Shown piece by piece: positions 9,785 to 19,029 of a stretch of 44,494 nucleotides of DNA (the stretch's first letter is position 1; each line of letters starts with the position of its first letter). The notes under the pieces are model-generated. The model did no database searches and was not told where the DNA came from. It saw only the letters and a list, made by a program, of their open reading frames with translations. Made by a program: the position numbers and the translations under genes. Source of the stretch: Bradyrhizobium hereditatis (lineage in GTDB: Bacteria; Pseudomonadota; Alphaproteobacteria; Rhizobiales; Xanthobacteraceae); contig NZ_JAGKJK010000029.1 of NCBI RefSeq assembly GCF_020329435.1, positions 1 through 44,494 of the forward strand, in the 5' to 3' direction.

Positions 9785-10041
9785 CCTGAACGATGCCGCG
9801 CTCGACGCGTGTTGGATACGTCGCCACCTCTACTTCTGCTGTTTCGTCCAGTGCTTTTCCGGTCCGGATATTGAAACAGGCCCGCTGATCGTGTAAAAGC
9901 CATTGTCCGATCGAAATACGGCAACTCGCATTTCGCCCACCTGCACCACTTTGGGCGCGCCGGAGATCTTCTGCGACTGGCGGGCGACGCGCGTGCTGCC
10001 GAACTTTCCGGGCGAAGGCAAAATTCTGGAAAATCGGGCAT
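9774..10041 (-). pseudogene. Rieske ferredoxin relic lacking its cluster-binding motif
   Basis: The minus strand opens with MPDFPEFCLRPE at 10041. After a shift it gives VARQSQKISGAPKVVQVGEM and VAVFRSDNGFYTISGP. The usual next section, holding both C-x-H ligand pairs, is missing. The sequence jumps directly to ACFNIRTGKALDETAEVEV, the strand after the second ligand pair, in another frame, and ends VERGIVQVDL. Roughly 25-30 residues including all four cluster ligands have been deleted. With at least one frameshift in addition, the product could not bind iron-sulfur. It stands first in a decayed ferredoxin-reductase operon. Confidence 0.75.
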
Positions 10042-10180
10042 CGGATCGAGCTCAACCTACGACGTCACGCGTGAGCAGATAGCGTAGGTCGCGGAAATTT
10101 TGGACGCGTTCGCCGGGAGCTCGCGTTGCGTCCCAACGAGGCGCCCGCGCCATTTTCATCGTAACCTGAAGGGCAAGCGC

Positions 10181-11528
10181 ATGCTGAACTCTGCCGTCTT
10201 CCGCAACATGTTTGGCGACGATGAAATGCGCGACATCTTCTCCGACACGGGCCTGGTTCAGCGGTATTTGCAAGTCGAGGGCGCTCTCGGGCGAGCTAAA
10301 GCGAAGGTTGGAATCGTTCCGCCTCAAGCAGCTGCCGCCATTGAGGATGCCGTCGGCGGTTGTCAGGCGACTTCGAGGGACTGCAGCGCGAAACCGACAA
10401 TGTCGGCTATCCGATCCTGGACATTGTTCATCAACTCGCCGAGCAGGCGGGCGATGCCGACTGCTTCGTGCATTGGGGCGCGACTACTCAGGCCATCATA
10501 GATACTGCTAGTGTTCTGCAGATTAGGCTCGCCATTGAGCTCCTGGAACAGAAGCTTCTGGCTATCAGGCAGAAGATGACGAGGCTAGCAGCGCGTCGCC
10601 GCGACACTCCGATGGCGGGGCGTACGCATCTCCAACAGGCGCTTCCAATAACGTTCGGGTACAAGGTCGCTGTCTGGCTCTCGATGGTTGGTCGTCATCT
10701 GGATCGTCTGACCGATCTCCGCGCGCCCGTGCCTGTCGGTTCGCTTTCCGGTGCTGCCGGCACTCTCGCCTCGCTTGGCGATGGTGGGTTTGAGGTCCAG
10801 GCGGCACTTTGCGAGGATCTCGGTCTGGTGCAACCGGCCTTTACTTGCACGCAGCGCGGGACAACGTGGCCGAGATCGTCGGCCTGCTTGGACTGATTAC
10901 GGGATGGCTGGCGAAGGTCGCGACCGACGTGATGTTGATGATTTCGACCGAGTTCGGTGAAGTCGCCGAGCCGTTTGTAGGGGCGCGGCGCGTCGAGCAG
11001 GATGCCCCAAAAGCGCAATCCGATCTCCTGCGAACTGGTTGTGGCAATCTCAAAAGCCGTGCGGCAGCATGTCGGGCTAATTTCTCGACGCGATGGTGCA
11101 GGATTTCGAGCGCGCGACCGGACCCTGGCTTCTCGAATGGATAGCCCCGCCGGAAAGCTTTATTCTTACGGCTGCGGCCTGCTCGCACGTGATTATTATG
11201 ATCGACGGACTTTCCGTGGACACCAAGCGGATGCGTGAGAATTTGGACCTTACATCACGGCTAATCGTTTCCAAAGCGGTGATGATGGCTGCTGCAAGAA
11301 AGCTTGGTAGGCAGCGCGCACGACCTCGTCTATGCGGCTTGTCGTGAGGCACGCGAGCGTGGAAGCCGATTGCACGACGTCCTACTTGCCTTGCCTGAAC
11401 TTGTCGACGCGCTGGGCAGCGCCGAGGCGGTGGAACGTCATTGCGATCCCGTCAACTATCTCGGGCGGTCCAGACAAATGGTCGATCGCGTGCTGTATAT
11501 GAAGCGAGACGCGAAGGTACCCACGTAG
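10181..11528 (+). pseudogene. Fumarase/adenylosuccinate lyase superfamily enzyme (PcaB/ASL-like), frameshifted
   Basis: A lyase of about 450 residues is readable from ATG 10181 (MLNSAVFRNMFGDDEMRDIF), with GAAGGG 7 bases upstream of the start. Superfamily signatures survive: VHWGATTQAIIDTASVLQIR, MAGRTHLQQALPITFGYK, GSLSGAAGTLASLGD, and MPQKRNPISCEL, which is the fumarate-lyase signature S-S-x-MPxKxNP. The C-terminus GRSRQMVDRVL ends at 11528. At least five shifts occur, near 10357, 10842, 10990, 11085 and 11318. It most resembles 3-carboxymuconate cycloisomerase and adenylosuccinate-lyase family proteins. Substrate is unknown. It is transcribed away from the Rieske/reductase relics, as a divergent partner of that decayed cluster. 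Confidence 0.82.
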
Positions 11529-11737
11529 GCGCAGTAAAGATCAAAGGGAGAAATTTGCAAAGAGAAACGTCGCTACCGCAAGCACCTCCGTCAATGGAGC
11601 GCACCATCTACGAGGCGTCTGTTCAGTAGTAATTTCCGAAAAAGCAACAGCGCGAGGCTCGAATCCGCCATAAGACCAAAAAGGAGGAGCTCCGCTCGAC
11701 CAGCCGACGGATGAACCGTATGCAGCTTGCGCAACCC

Positions 11738-12495
11738 TCACCTCCTGGCGAGAAGACTTTTGGCGGAGCGCGGTCGCTGCAAGCGGCTTTCAAAACGGTC
11801 GGCGGGGTGGATGCTGCGACTTGCGATGAAGGCTCGTCCCTTTACGTCGCGATAGACGCGAACAATCTCGATCGCGTCGGATTCCGGCTCTGTGCAAAGA
11901 AGCTTGGCGATCCGCTTTGGTACCCCGTCGCGATGATCCGCTGCTGTATTTCGATCGTCTGATAGCCGGTGAACTCTTCGATAAGATTGCTGATAAGTCC
12001 TCGATAGCCACGGATCTTTTCTCGCACGAGAGGGGCGAATGTTGGACTAACATAAACGTCCGTCCAACACAGCGGGGGAGCAGAATTGACTGCGGACAGA
12101 CGAACACTCGACACGCGAAAACAAGCCTGGCCCACGAGCGATTCGAGTAGAGTAGGGTCATCTACCGTCTCATTTTCGATCTCCTGTACCCGTCGCTCGG
12201 TCTTGGCGGCGTATTGGACCACATCCTCGATATCGGCCAAGGTCTGGTTAAAGCTGGCGGGACCAACCGAAGGCCGTGCAGCCCTAGTTCCGGCATTGCA
12301 GCGGCGAGAAACCATTCCGGCCTGCTGCAACTCCCTCAGGGCCGCTCGAATGGTGGACCAGCTGACGTCGAACTGCTCGGTAAGCTCCAGCTCCGTCGGA
12401 ATAACGGAGCCGACCGGGCATTCACCGCTGACGATCCGTTCTTCCACCAATTTCGCGACAACGGCCCAATGCGTCGGCAAGCGACTTCCCTCCAT
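11738..12495 (-). pseudogene. GntR-family regulator with UTRA domain, one frameshift
   Basis: On the minus strand the likely start is ATG 12495 (MEGSRLPTHWAVVAKLVEER). The GntR winged helix follows (IPTELELTEQFDVSWSTIRA, then LRELQQAGMVSRR), and then a UTRA effector domain (CWTDVYVSPTFAPLV, GYQTIEIQQRIIATG). Near 11925 a one-base shift breaks the end. In the next frame the normal finish EPESDAIEIVRVYRDVKGRA is found, running to a stop at 11738. The frame stays open upstream to 12732, but those residues are not domain-like. HutC-type regulators sense a small catabolic substrate. It faces the lyase relic, so it may have controlled that block. The last 60 residues of the sensor are lost. Confidence 0.8.
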
Positions 12496-13199
12496 TGATC
12501 TCGTTCTAGAACACCTACGAAAAATTAGAAGCGGCATCGGACAAAGGATGAAAAATATACCTAAACGATAAGTCAGTATTAAATTCATCGCGGGCGCACT
12601 AACGAGGCGAGAAGGCTTTGATGGGCGAACACTCAATCCAAAATCTTTGCCGTCCGCGCGCGCCGTCTGCCTGATCACCGCCGGACCCTTGGAGCGCGAA
12701 ATCTGCCTGGCCCGACCAGACGACCATGCCACATATCCTGAACGGGTCGGGAAAACTCCGCGTGCCCAGTGCGGCTTCGCGGCTTCGTGCGGGTCCAGGT
12801 GATGGTTACCCTACCGCCGCCTCTCAGAGGCGCCGCCGCTGCGTCGATAGCTCAGACACCAAGATCCCAGCGGCCGTCCCAACGTGCCGTTTCAGTCGCT
12901 GTCAGAGATGTTGCTCGCATCGGCGCAGGTCGTCGACGAAAGAAAACTGTCGCATTCGATCCAAAAGCGCAGAATTTCGCCTAGCCAAGGCCGCATATCG
13001 GCGAAATTCAGTAGGAGCAGCCAATACTATTTGCGTTTAAAAGAAGAAGTAGGACGACCGCAAAGGTCCCAGAGTCAAAAATACGCAAGGTAGGAAACTA
13101 TGAGCCGTTTGGTCAGCCGTCGCTGCACGTCCTCAAGAAGCACATTGTGATCTAGTGATCGGCGCGACGCTAAACCGGCGCGAGGGGAGGAGAAACGAG
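12496..13199. other. Intergenic region upstream of the first ABC operon
   Basis: About 700 bases separate the GntR relic from the ABC ATPase start. No convincing gene was recognised; frames up to about 100 codons are arginine-rich and unlike known families. The region carries the inverted repeat listed at 12972-13009 and the ribosome-binding sequence GGGGAGGAG just before 13200. The promoter itself was not identified with confidence. Confidence 0.5.
12972..13009. promoter_or_regulatory. Inverted repeat operator candidate (GAATTTCGCC/GGCGAAATTC)
   Basis: Two perfect 10-bp arms, GAATTTCGCC and GGCGAAATTC, are separated by 18 bases. The motif starts are 31 bases apart, about three helical turns. 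It lies about 190 bases before the ABC ATPase start. The left arm with its flank, AGCGCAGAATTTCGCC, is nearly repeated at 30860 and resembles a site at 39062. The protein that binds is unknown; an Lrp/AsnC-type regulator is a guess from the spacing. Confidence 0.5.
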
Positions 13200-14294
13200 A
13201 TGCCAGCCACGAACAATGCCTTTGTGAAGTTTTCCGACGTGCAGAAGACTTACGACGGGGAAACGCTGGTCGTTAAGAATCTCAACATAGACATCGCCAA
13301 GGGGGAGTTTCTGACCCTACTCGGGCCATCCGGCTCCGGCAAGACGACGACGCTCATGATGCTCGCCGGCTTCGAGGCGCCCACGCAGGGCTGGATTCTT
13401 CTGGAGGGGCGCTCGATCGATAACATGCCCCCGCACAAGCGAAACATCGGCATGGTGTTTCAAAACTATGCGCTGTTTCCACATATGACCGTTGAGGAGA
13501 ATCTGGCCTTCCCGCTCAAGGTCCGCAAGCTCGGCAAGACCGATATCGAGGCCAGAATAAAGCGGGCGCTCGATATGGTTCGGCTTGGCGCCTACGCCAA
13601 GCGTCGTCCCGGACAGCTTTCCGGCGGCCAGCAACAGCGCGTCGCACTTGCCCGAGCGCTCGTCTTCGATCCGAAGCTTGTGCTGATGGACGAGCCGCTG
13701 GGCGCGCTGGACAAGCAGCTGCGCGAGCAGATGCAGCTTGAGATCAAACATATTCATGAAGATCTCGGAGTTACTGTGGTCTATGTGACGCATGACCAGA
13801 GCGAAGCGCTGACCATGTCCGACCGCATTGCGGTGTTCAACGACGGTGTCATTCAGCAGCTCGCGGGGCCCGCCGAGCTGTACGAACAGCCACGCAATGC
13901 GTTCGTTGCCCAGTTCATAGGCGAAAACAACCAACTGAGCGGGAAGGTCGTGGCGCTGAATGGCACGACCTGCGAAGTGGAAATTCCTGGTGCGGGCAAC
14001 GTGCGGGCGCTGGCGATCAATGTCGAGGCGGTTGGCCGACCGACGGTGCTGTCGCTGCGTCCGGAACGTGTGAAGCTGAATCCTTCGCCAGGCTCACTGC
14101 CGAACGTCTTCGATGCGCGGGTCGCAGAAGTGATCTATCTCGGCGACCATGTGCGCACCCGGGTCTCGGTCTGCGGCCATGATGATTTTGTAGTCAAGCT
14201 GCCGAATTCGGACGGTGCGGTTCAGGTCGAGCCGGGTGCAGCGATCACGATCGGCTGGAAAATGGAAGATTGTCGGGCACTGGACGCTCCGTAA
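13200..14294 (+). CDS. Pot-type ABC transporter ATP-binding protein
   Basis: This 364-residue cytoplasmic ATPase drives uptake by the following binding protein and permeases. It has a Walker A motif GPSGSGKTTT near residue 46, a Q-loop QNYALFPH near 89, the signature LSGGQQQRVALARAL near 139, Walker B LVLMDEP and H-loop VTHDQSEAL. A C-terminal TOBE region follows (LRPERVKL, VAEVIYLGDHVRTRV). I chose ATG 13200 because the strong GGGGAGGAG sits at proper spacing; an alternative start at 13155 would add 15 residues containing that site. It heads an intact four-gene operon with an XRE-cupin regulator after it. Polyamine or a related opine-like compound is the likely substrate. Confidence 0.93.
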   Translation: MPATNNAFVKFSDVQKTYDGETLVVKNLNIDIAKGEFLTLLGPSGSGKTTTLMMLAGFEAPTQGWILLEGRSIDNMPPHKRNIGMVFQNYALFPHMTVEENLAFPLKVRKLGKTDIEARIKRALDMVRLGAYAKRRPGQLSGGQQQRVALARALVFDPKLVLMDEPLGALDKQLREQMQLEIKHIHEDLGVTVVYVTHDQSEALTMSDRIAVFNDGVIQQLAGPAELYEQPRNAFVAQFIGENNQLSGKVVALNGTTCEVEIPGAGNVRALAINVEAVGRPTVLSLRPERVKLNPSPGSLPNVFDARVAEVIYLGDHVRTRVSVCGHDDFVVKLPNSDGAVQVEPGAAITIGWKMEDCRALDAP

Positions 14295-14366
14295 TTCAAG
14301 ACTCCGCCGGATAGATTTGAATACCGCCTCCGTTCTTAGTCTCATATAGCAGGGAGAGAGTAGCCG

Positions 14367-15431
14367 ATGAGGAAGTCACTGATAATTGCGAACGCCTTGG
14401 CCATGACCGGCTTGGCAATTGTGATTCTTGCGCAGGCGGAGCCCGCCTTTGCAGGTGATCAGCTCACGATCACATCCTTTGGCGGGGCTGCCCAGATGAG
14501 TGAGCGCAAGGCCTACTTCGAACCTTTCGCCAAGAAGACCGGCATCAAGATCACCGAAGGGGAGTACAATGGCGAGGTCGCCAAGATCCGCGCCATGGTC
14601 GACTCCAAGAGTGTGAGCTGGGACGTAGTCAAAACCGACGCGACGACAGCGGCGCAAATGTGCGCCGAAGGCATTATCGAGAGGATAGACTGGAAAAGGT
14701 TGGGTCTCGACCGATCCAAATTCGTGGAGGGCGACGACAATGACTGCGCTGTGCCGGACGATTTCTATGCCACGGTACTCGCCTATGACAAGATCAAGCT
14801 ATCAAACGGCCCGAAAACCCTTGCAGATCTGTTCGACACCCAAAAGTTTCCCGGCAAGCGCGGACTGCTTAGGAGCCCGTTCGGCAATCTTGAATGGGCG
14901 CTAATCGCGGACGGCGTGCCCGTCAAAGACGTCTACAAGATTCTCGGCACGCCCCAAGGCGTCGATCGTGCCTTCAAGAAATTGGATACAATCAAGAAAG
15001 ACGTCATCTGGTGGCAGACTGGTGCCCAGGCGCCGCAGCTTCTTGCGGACGGTCAGGTTGTGATGACCTCGGGTTGGAACGGCCGGATCTACGATGCGAT
15101 TAAGAATTCCGGCAAGAGTTTCGAGTTCGTGTGGGCTACGCAGGAACTTGGCTGGAATTCATGGGTAATTCCGAAGGGCACTTCGCGCCTGGACGAGGCC
15201 TACAAGTTCATCGCCTTCGCGGCATCGCCGGCGCAACAGGCAGACAAGACCCGCTACATCGCCTACGGGCCTACCAACAAGGACGCGATCCCGCACGTGG
15301 ATCCGGCGATCTTGCCCTGGCTGCCGAACGCTCCCGACAACATGCACAATGCACTGCTGATCGACGCACATTTCTGGAGTGACAAAGGCGATGATCTGCG
15401 CCAGCGCTTCACTGCCTGGATTGCGAAGTAA
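14367..15431 (+). CDS. Extracellular solute-binding protein (PotD-like)
   Basis: This 354-residue periplasmic protein captures the transported solute. A Sec signal peptide is clear: basic MRKS, a hydrophobic stretch LAMTGLAIVILAQ, and an A-x-A site before GDQLTITSFGG (cleavage near residue 29). The mature part has the PotD/SBP_8 style with GEYNGEVAKIRAMV, WDVVKTDATTAAQM and WVIPKGTSRLDEAYKFI. AGGGAG lies upstream of ATG 14367, and the gene is 72 bases after the ATPase. It is open throughout. Its presence with two permeases and an ATPase gives a full importer. Binding residues cannot be assigned from sequence alone. Confidence 0.92.
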   Translation: MRKSLIIANALAMTGLAIVILAQAEPAFAGDQLTITSFGGAAQMSERKAYFEPFAKKTGIKITEGEYNGEVAKIRAMVDSKSVSWDVVKTDATTAAQMCAEGIIERIDWKRLGLDRSKFVEGDDNDCAVPDDFYATVLAYDKIKLSNGPKTLADLFDTQKFPGKRGLLRSPFGNLEWALIADGVPVKDVYKILGTPQGVDRAFKKLDTIKKDVIWWQTGAQAPQLLADGQVVMTSGWNGRIYDAIKNSGKSFEFVWATQELGWNSWVIPKGTSRLDEAYKFIAFAASPAQQADKTRYIAYGPTNKDAIPHVDPAILPWLPNAPDNMHNALLIDAHFWSDKGDDLRQRFTAWIAK

Positions 15432-15501
15432 GGCAAGACAGATGCCGCGAGGAGGAGCTCCGGCCCTCCTCGGCCGAGCAAATGAACTGAGAGAGGAGCC
15501 G

Positions 15502-16752
15502 ATGGCGACGATGGCCGTCCAAATGGCCGGCAAGGCCGACCGCGTGCCGCTGCGGACCAAGCTGCAGCGGGTCGAGCGCCGGCGTAAGCTGAGGGCCTTC
15601 GCGCTCGTCTTGCCGCTCCTGCTATTCATTCTGGTTGCATTCGTCATGCCGATCGGCCGCATGATGTTTAATGCGGTCTACGATGATACGCTGCTGACGC
15701 TAATGCCACGGACCATGGCAGCGCTAAGTGACTGGGATGGCAAGGATCTTCCCGGTGAGAGCGCCTATGCCGCTCTTGCGGAAGATCTCAAACAGGCTTG
15801 GACGCAGAGAACTGCGGGCGCAATTGGCAAGCGAATGAATTATGAGCTTCCCGGAGCCCGCAGTGAGGTGATGTCGAGCGCGCGCAAGGCAAGCATGCTC
15901 TCCGTTGGCCCATATAAAACCGCGCTGATCGAGATAAATCCGATCTGGGGGCAGCATGAGGTCTGGAGCCTTCTCAAACGTGGAACGTCCGCTCATACGG
16001 CCTATTACTTGCTGCGTTCGGTCGATTATCAATATGGCGCTGACAGCGAGATCGTAACCGCTCCGCCAGAGAACGCCATTTTCCGCGACATCTTCATGCG
16101 CACGCTCGAAATCAGTGTTAGCGTGACGCTTGCGACTCTCATATTGGGCTTCCCGGTAGCTCATCTGCTCGCGACGTTGCCGCTGAAGACCAGCAACCTG
16201 CTGCTGATGATGGTCATGCTGCCGTTCTGGACGTCGTTGTTGGTGCGCACCACGGCATGGGCTGTGCTCCTGCAGCAGCATGGAGTCGTCAACGACGTTT
16301 TGATGGCATTGCACCTCATATCGCAGCCTGCTGAACTCATCTACAATCGGGTAGGCACAATTGTGGCCATGACCTACATACAGCTGCCCTTCACGCTCCT
16401 TCCAATTTACAGTGTGATGAAAACGATCTCGCCGAGCCTTGTCAGCGCCGCTCGCTCGCTCGGTGCTGGGCCGTTCTACGCCTTCTGGAAGGTCTACTTT
16501 CCCCTAACTTTACCGGGGATCTCCGCGGGCGGTTTGCTGACCTTTATCTTGTGCCTCGGCTACTATATCACCCCCGCCCTGGTGGGCGGACCAAGAGATC
16601 AGATGATCAGCTACTTCGTTGCCCGCTACACCAATGAGGAGCTCAACTGGGGCATGGCTTCGGCTCTTGGGGCCATCCTGCTGACAGTTACTCTGTTGCT
16701 CTACTATGTCTTCGGCAAGTTAGTCGATGCCGATCGCGTCAAGATGGGGTGA
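15502..16752 (+). CDS. ABC transporter permease (PotB-like)
   Basis: An inner-membrane permease of 416 residues. ATG 15502 is preferred because GAGAGGAG precedes it; a longer frame from 15379 overlaps the binding-protein gene. One N-terminal helix (LRAFALVLPLLLFILVAFVM) is followed by a long periplasmic insert of about 130 residues and then five helices. The EAA loop that docks on the ATPase is SAARSLGAGPFYAFWKVYFP followed by LTLPGI. The periplasmic insert is longer than in Escherichia coli PotB but usual for this alphaproteobacterial subgroup. The stop overlaps the next permease start (GTGA), implying translational coupling. Confidence 0.92.
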   Translation: MATMAVQMAGKADRVPLRTKLQRVERRRKLRAFALVLPLLLFILVAFVMPIGRMMFNAVYDDTLLTLMPRTMAALSDWDGKDLPGESAYAALAEDLKQAWTQRTAGAIGKRMNYELPGARSEVMSSARKASMLSVGPYKTALIEINPIWGQHEVWSLLKRGTSAHTAYYLLRSVDYQYGADSEIVTAPPENAIFRDIFMRTLEISVSVTLATLILGFPVAHLLATLPLKTSNLLLMMVMLPFWTSLLVRTTAWAVLLQQHGVVNDVLMALHLISQPAELIYNRVGTIVAMTYIQLPFTLLPIYSVMKTISPSLVSAARSLGAGPFYAFWKVYFPLTLPGISAGGLLTFILCLGYYITPALVGGPRDQMISYFVARYTNEELNWGMASALGAILLTVTLLLYYVFGKLVDADRVKMG

Positions 16753-17588
16753 GAACGATGGCCGCTTCCGTCTATGCCTCGCCGCTGGAGAAGGGCTGGT
16801 ATTATCTGCACCGGCTGATCTGCGGTGCTATACTTCTATTCCTCGTTGCTCCGATCCTTGTGATCATTCCACTGTCGTTTAATTCGGTGCCATTCTTCAC
16901 GTATCCAATGCCAGCGCTGTCTTTGCGCTGGTATCACGATTTTTTTTTCACCGAGCGCTGGCAGGGCGCACTGTATGTTTCCATCTTCGTTGCAGTGTCG
17001 GTTACGATACTCTCGACGGTGCTGGGGACACTTGCCGCACTAGGCCTCAGCCGGCCGAAATTTCCCTACCGCACTGCCGTAATGAGCCTCCTGATCTCGC
17101 CCTTGATCGTGCCCGTCGTGATCACAGCAGTCGGGATGTATTTCTTTTATGCCGATTTGGGCCTGCTAAACACCTTCACCGGGCTCATCCTGGCGCACAC
17201 GACCTTGGCCACGCCTTTCGTCGTCATCACCGTCACCGCAACATTGACAAGCTTTGACTACTCGCTGGCCCGCGCAGCAGCCGGGCTTGGTGCGCCACCA
17301 ATTACCGTCTTCTTCAAAATCATTCTGCCGCTGATTCTGCCGGGCATGATCTCTGGTGCGCTATTTGCTTTCATCTCCTCCTTCGATGAGGTGGTGATTG
17401 CCCTCTTCGTGGCCGGGCCCGAGCAGCGCACCTTGCCGAAGGTTATGTTCTCCGGCGTTCGCGAGGAGATCAATCCGACCATCACCGCCGCCGCCACGGT
17501 GCTGATTCTCATCTCTATCGCCGTGCTGACCACGGTCGAGCTGCTGCGCCGGCGCTCGGAACGCCTGCGCGGGATTCGCAACACCTGA
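16749..17588 (+). CDS. ABC transporter permease (PotC-like)
   Basis: This 279-residue inner-membrane permease has six predicted helices. The likely start is GTG 16749, inside the GTGA overlap with the upstream stop; ATG 16758 is an alternative. The first helix is AILLFLVAPILVIIPLSF. The EAA coupling loop reads ARAAAGLGAPPITVFFKIIL followed by PLILPGM. The C-terminus carries RRRSERLRG. It pairs with the upstream permease to form the transmembrane channel, so the operon at 13200-17588 encodes a complete importer with all four parts open. No rho-independent terminator is evident immediately after. Confidence 0.92.
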   Translation: MRTMAASVYASPLEKGWYYLHRLICGAILLFLVAPILVIIPLSFNSVPFFTYPMPALSLRWYHDFFFTERWQGALYVSIFVAVSVTILSTVLGTLAALGLSRPKFPYRTAVMSLLISPLIVPVVITAVGMYFFYADLGLLNTFTGLILAHTTLATPFVVITVTATLTSFDYSLARAAAGLGAPPITVFFKIILPLILPGMISGALFAFISSFDEVVIALFVAGPEQRTLPKVMFSGVREEINPTITAAATVLILISIAVLTTVELLRRRSERLRGIRNT

Positions 17589-17740
17589 CATGTCGACTGC
17601 AACCGGCCGGGGGTACATGCATTGCCGAACCTATTGCGCGGTAAAGCCGGTTTAGCCGCTTTTGCCGTGTGCAAGCTCGGTCGACGAAGTTTGCTGGAAA
17701 GATTCCACCGGCCATTGAAAGGAGCCAAACCGTTGCACGA

Positions 17741-18288
17741 ATGACCGTCAACGAAAAAATCGGTGCTCGCCTTCGTTTCATCAGGCAGCGCAATCGGCTC
17801 TCGCAGCGCGAGCTAGCAAAGAGGGCTGGTGTGGTTAACTCGACCATCTCCTTGATCAAATCCGGTCAAACCAATCCATCTGTGGGAGCGCTGAAGCGCA
17901 TCTTGGATGCCATTCCAATCAGTTTGGCGGATTTATTTTCGTTGAAAGAGCAGGGCAGGGAGCAGATCTTCTTTAAGAACAAGGATCTGACGGAGATGGG
18001 CAAAGGCGTAGTTTCCTATCTTCAGATAATACGGCTGGTCGTTCAATGCAAATTATGAAAGAGACATACACGCCGGGATCCGACACGGGAAAAGTTAAGC
18101 TCGTTCACGCTGGTGAAGAAGGCGGAGTTATCATCAGTGGACGCCTGGAGGTCACAGTTGACGATGAAGCACGTGTGTTAGGCCCTGGCGACGCATATTA
18201 TTTCTCGAGCCTCCGGCCGCATCGATTTAGGTGCATAGGTCGAGAGCCATGCGAAGTCGTGAGCGTGTGCTCGCTGCCATCGTTCTGA
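17741..18288 (+). pseudogene. XRE-cupin transcriptional regulator (PuuR-like), one frameshift
   Basis: The N-terminal half, from ATG 17741, is a clean XRE helix-turn-helix: KIGARLRFIRQRNRLSQREL, then AKRAGVVNSTISLIKSGQTN. It shifts frame near 18025-18045 and ends early at 18058. The cupin sensor domain continues in another frame from about 18046: ETYTPGSDTG, EEGGVIISGRLEVTV, GPGDAYYFSSLRPHRF. HTH-cupin proteins of this type often control polyamine or amino-acid uptake genes, and this one follows an intact Pot-type operon. If the DNA-binding half alone is made it would be about 105 residues without its sensor. Confidence 0.83.
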
Positions 18289-19029
18289 TTGCTTCAAGCT
18301 TATGTGCTCTCATCATGGAGAGCGAACGTCTTGATCGCCTATGTCGATGTTTCAGGCTTGCGTATCATGGAAAACACCCCGTTCTTGACTCGCGACCGCA
18401 ACACATTGGTTCCCAACGAGGTTGCGAAGGGGGCCTGGGACCCCAAATCGCTGCACGGCCCCGTCGTCATCGGTCTGCTTGACTTTGTCATAGAGTAGCG
18501 CCACTTGGAACCGGAATTCGTCCCGGTACGACTCACGGTCGATATGTTTCGCCTGCCTAGCATCAATAAGCCAGTGGACGCGACGACGGATCCGCGACGG
18601 CATGCGCATTCGCGTGGTGGAAGCGGAGTTCTTCTCGGACGGCGTGAGCATGGCGCGCGCCTCCTGTCAGCTCCTGCGCAAGACGCAGAACTCGGACGGA
18701 AATATTTGGTCGCCACCCAATTGGGACGCGCCCAAGCCCGCCGAGCTTCCGCCGCCGACTGACCCGCGCCTCGGCATTTACGGCTAGTGGGCAACGCGTC
18801 CGATCGTCGGCCGCGTGGGCTCGCTCGGGCCGCAGCCGCAGTGGAAGAGGGGGGTGCGCGAGCTCGTCGATGGCTCACCGTTGGCGCCATTCGCGCGGGT
18901 TGCTGTGTGTGCTGATTTCGCAAGCCCCTTTGCTAATGCGGGGATCGGGGCCTTTCTTTCATCAATAGTGATGTGACAGTCTATCTGCATCGCCTGCCGG
19001 TGACGGAATGGAGTATCCCTCCGTTGAGG

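Noticed and set aside
11655..11690. GCGAGGCTCGAATCCGCC, resembling a tRNA T-arm and possible attachment site
   Set aside because: No acceptor, D or anticodon arms can be folded around it, and no integrase or direct repeat is nearby.
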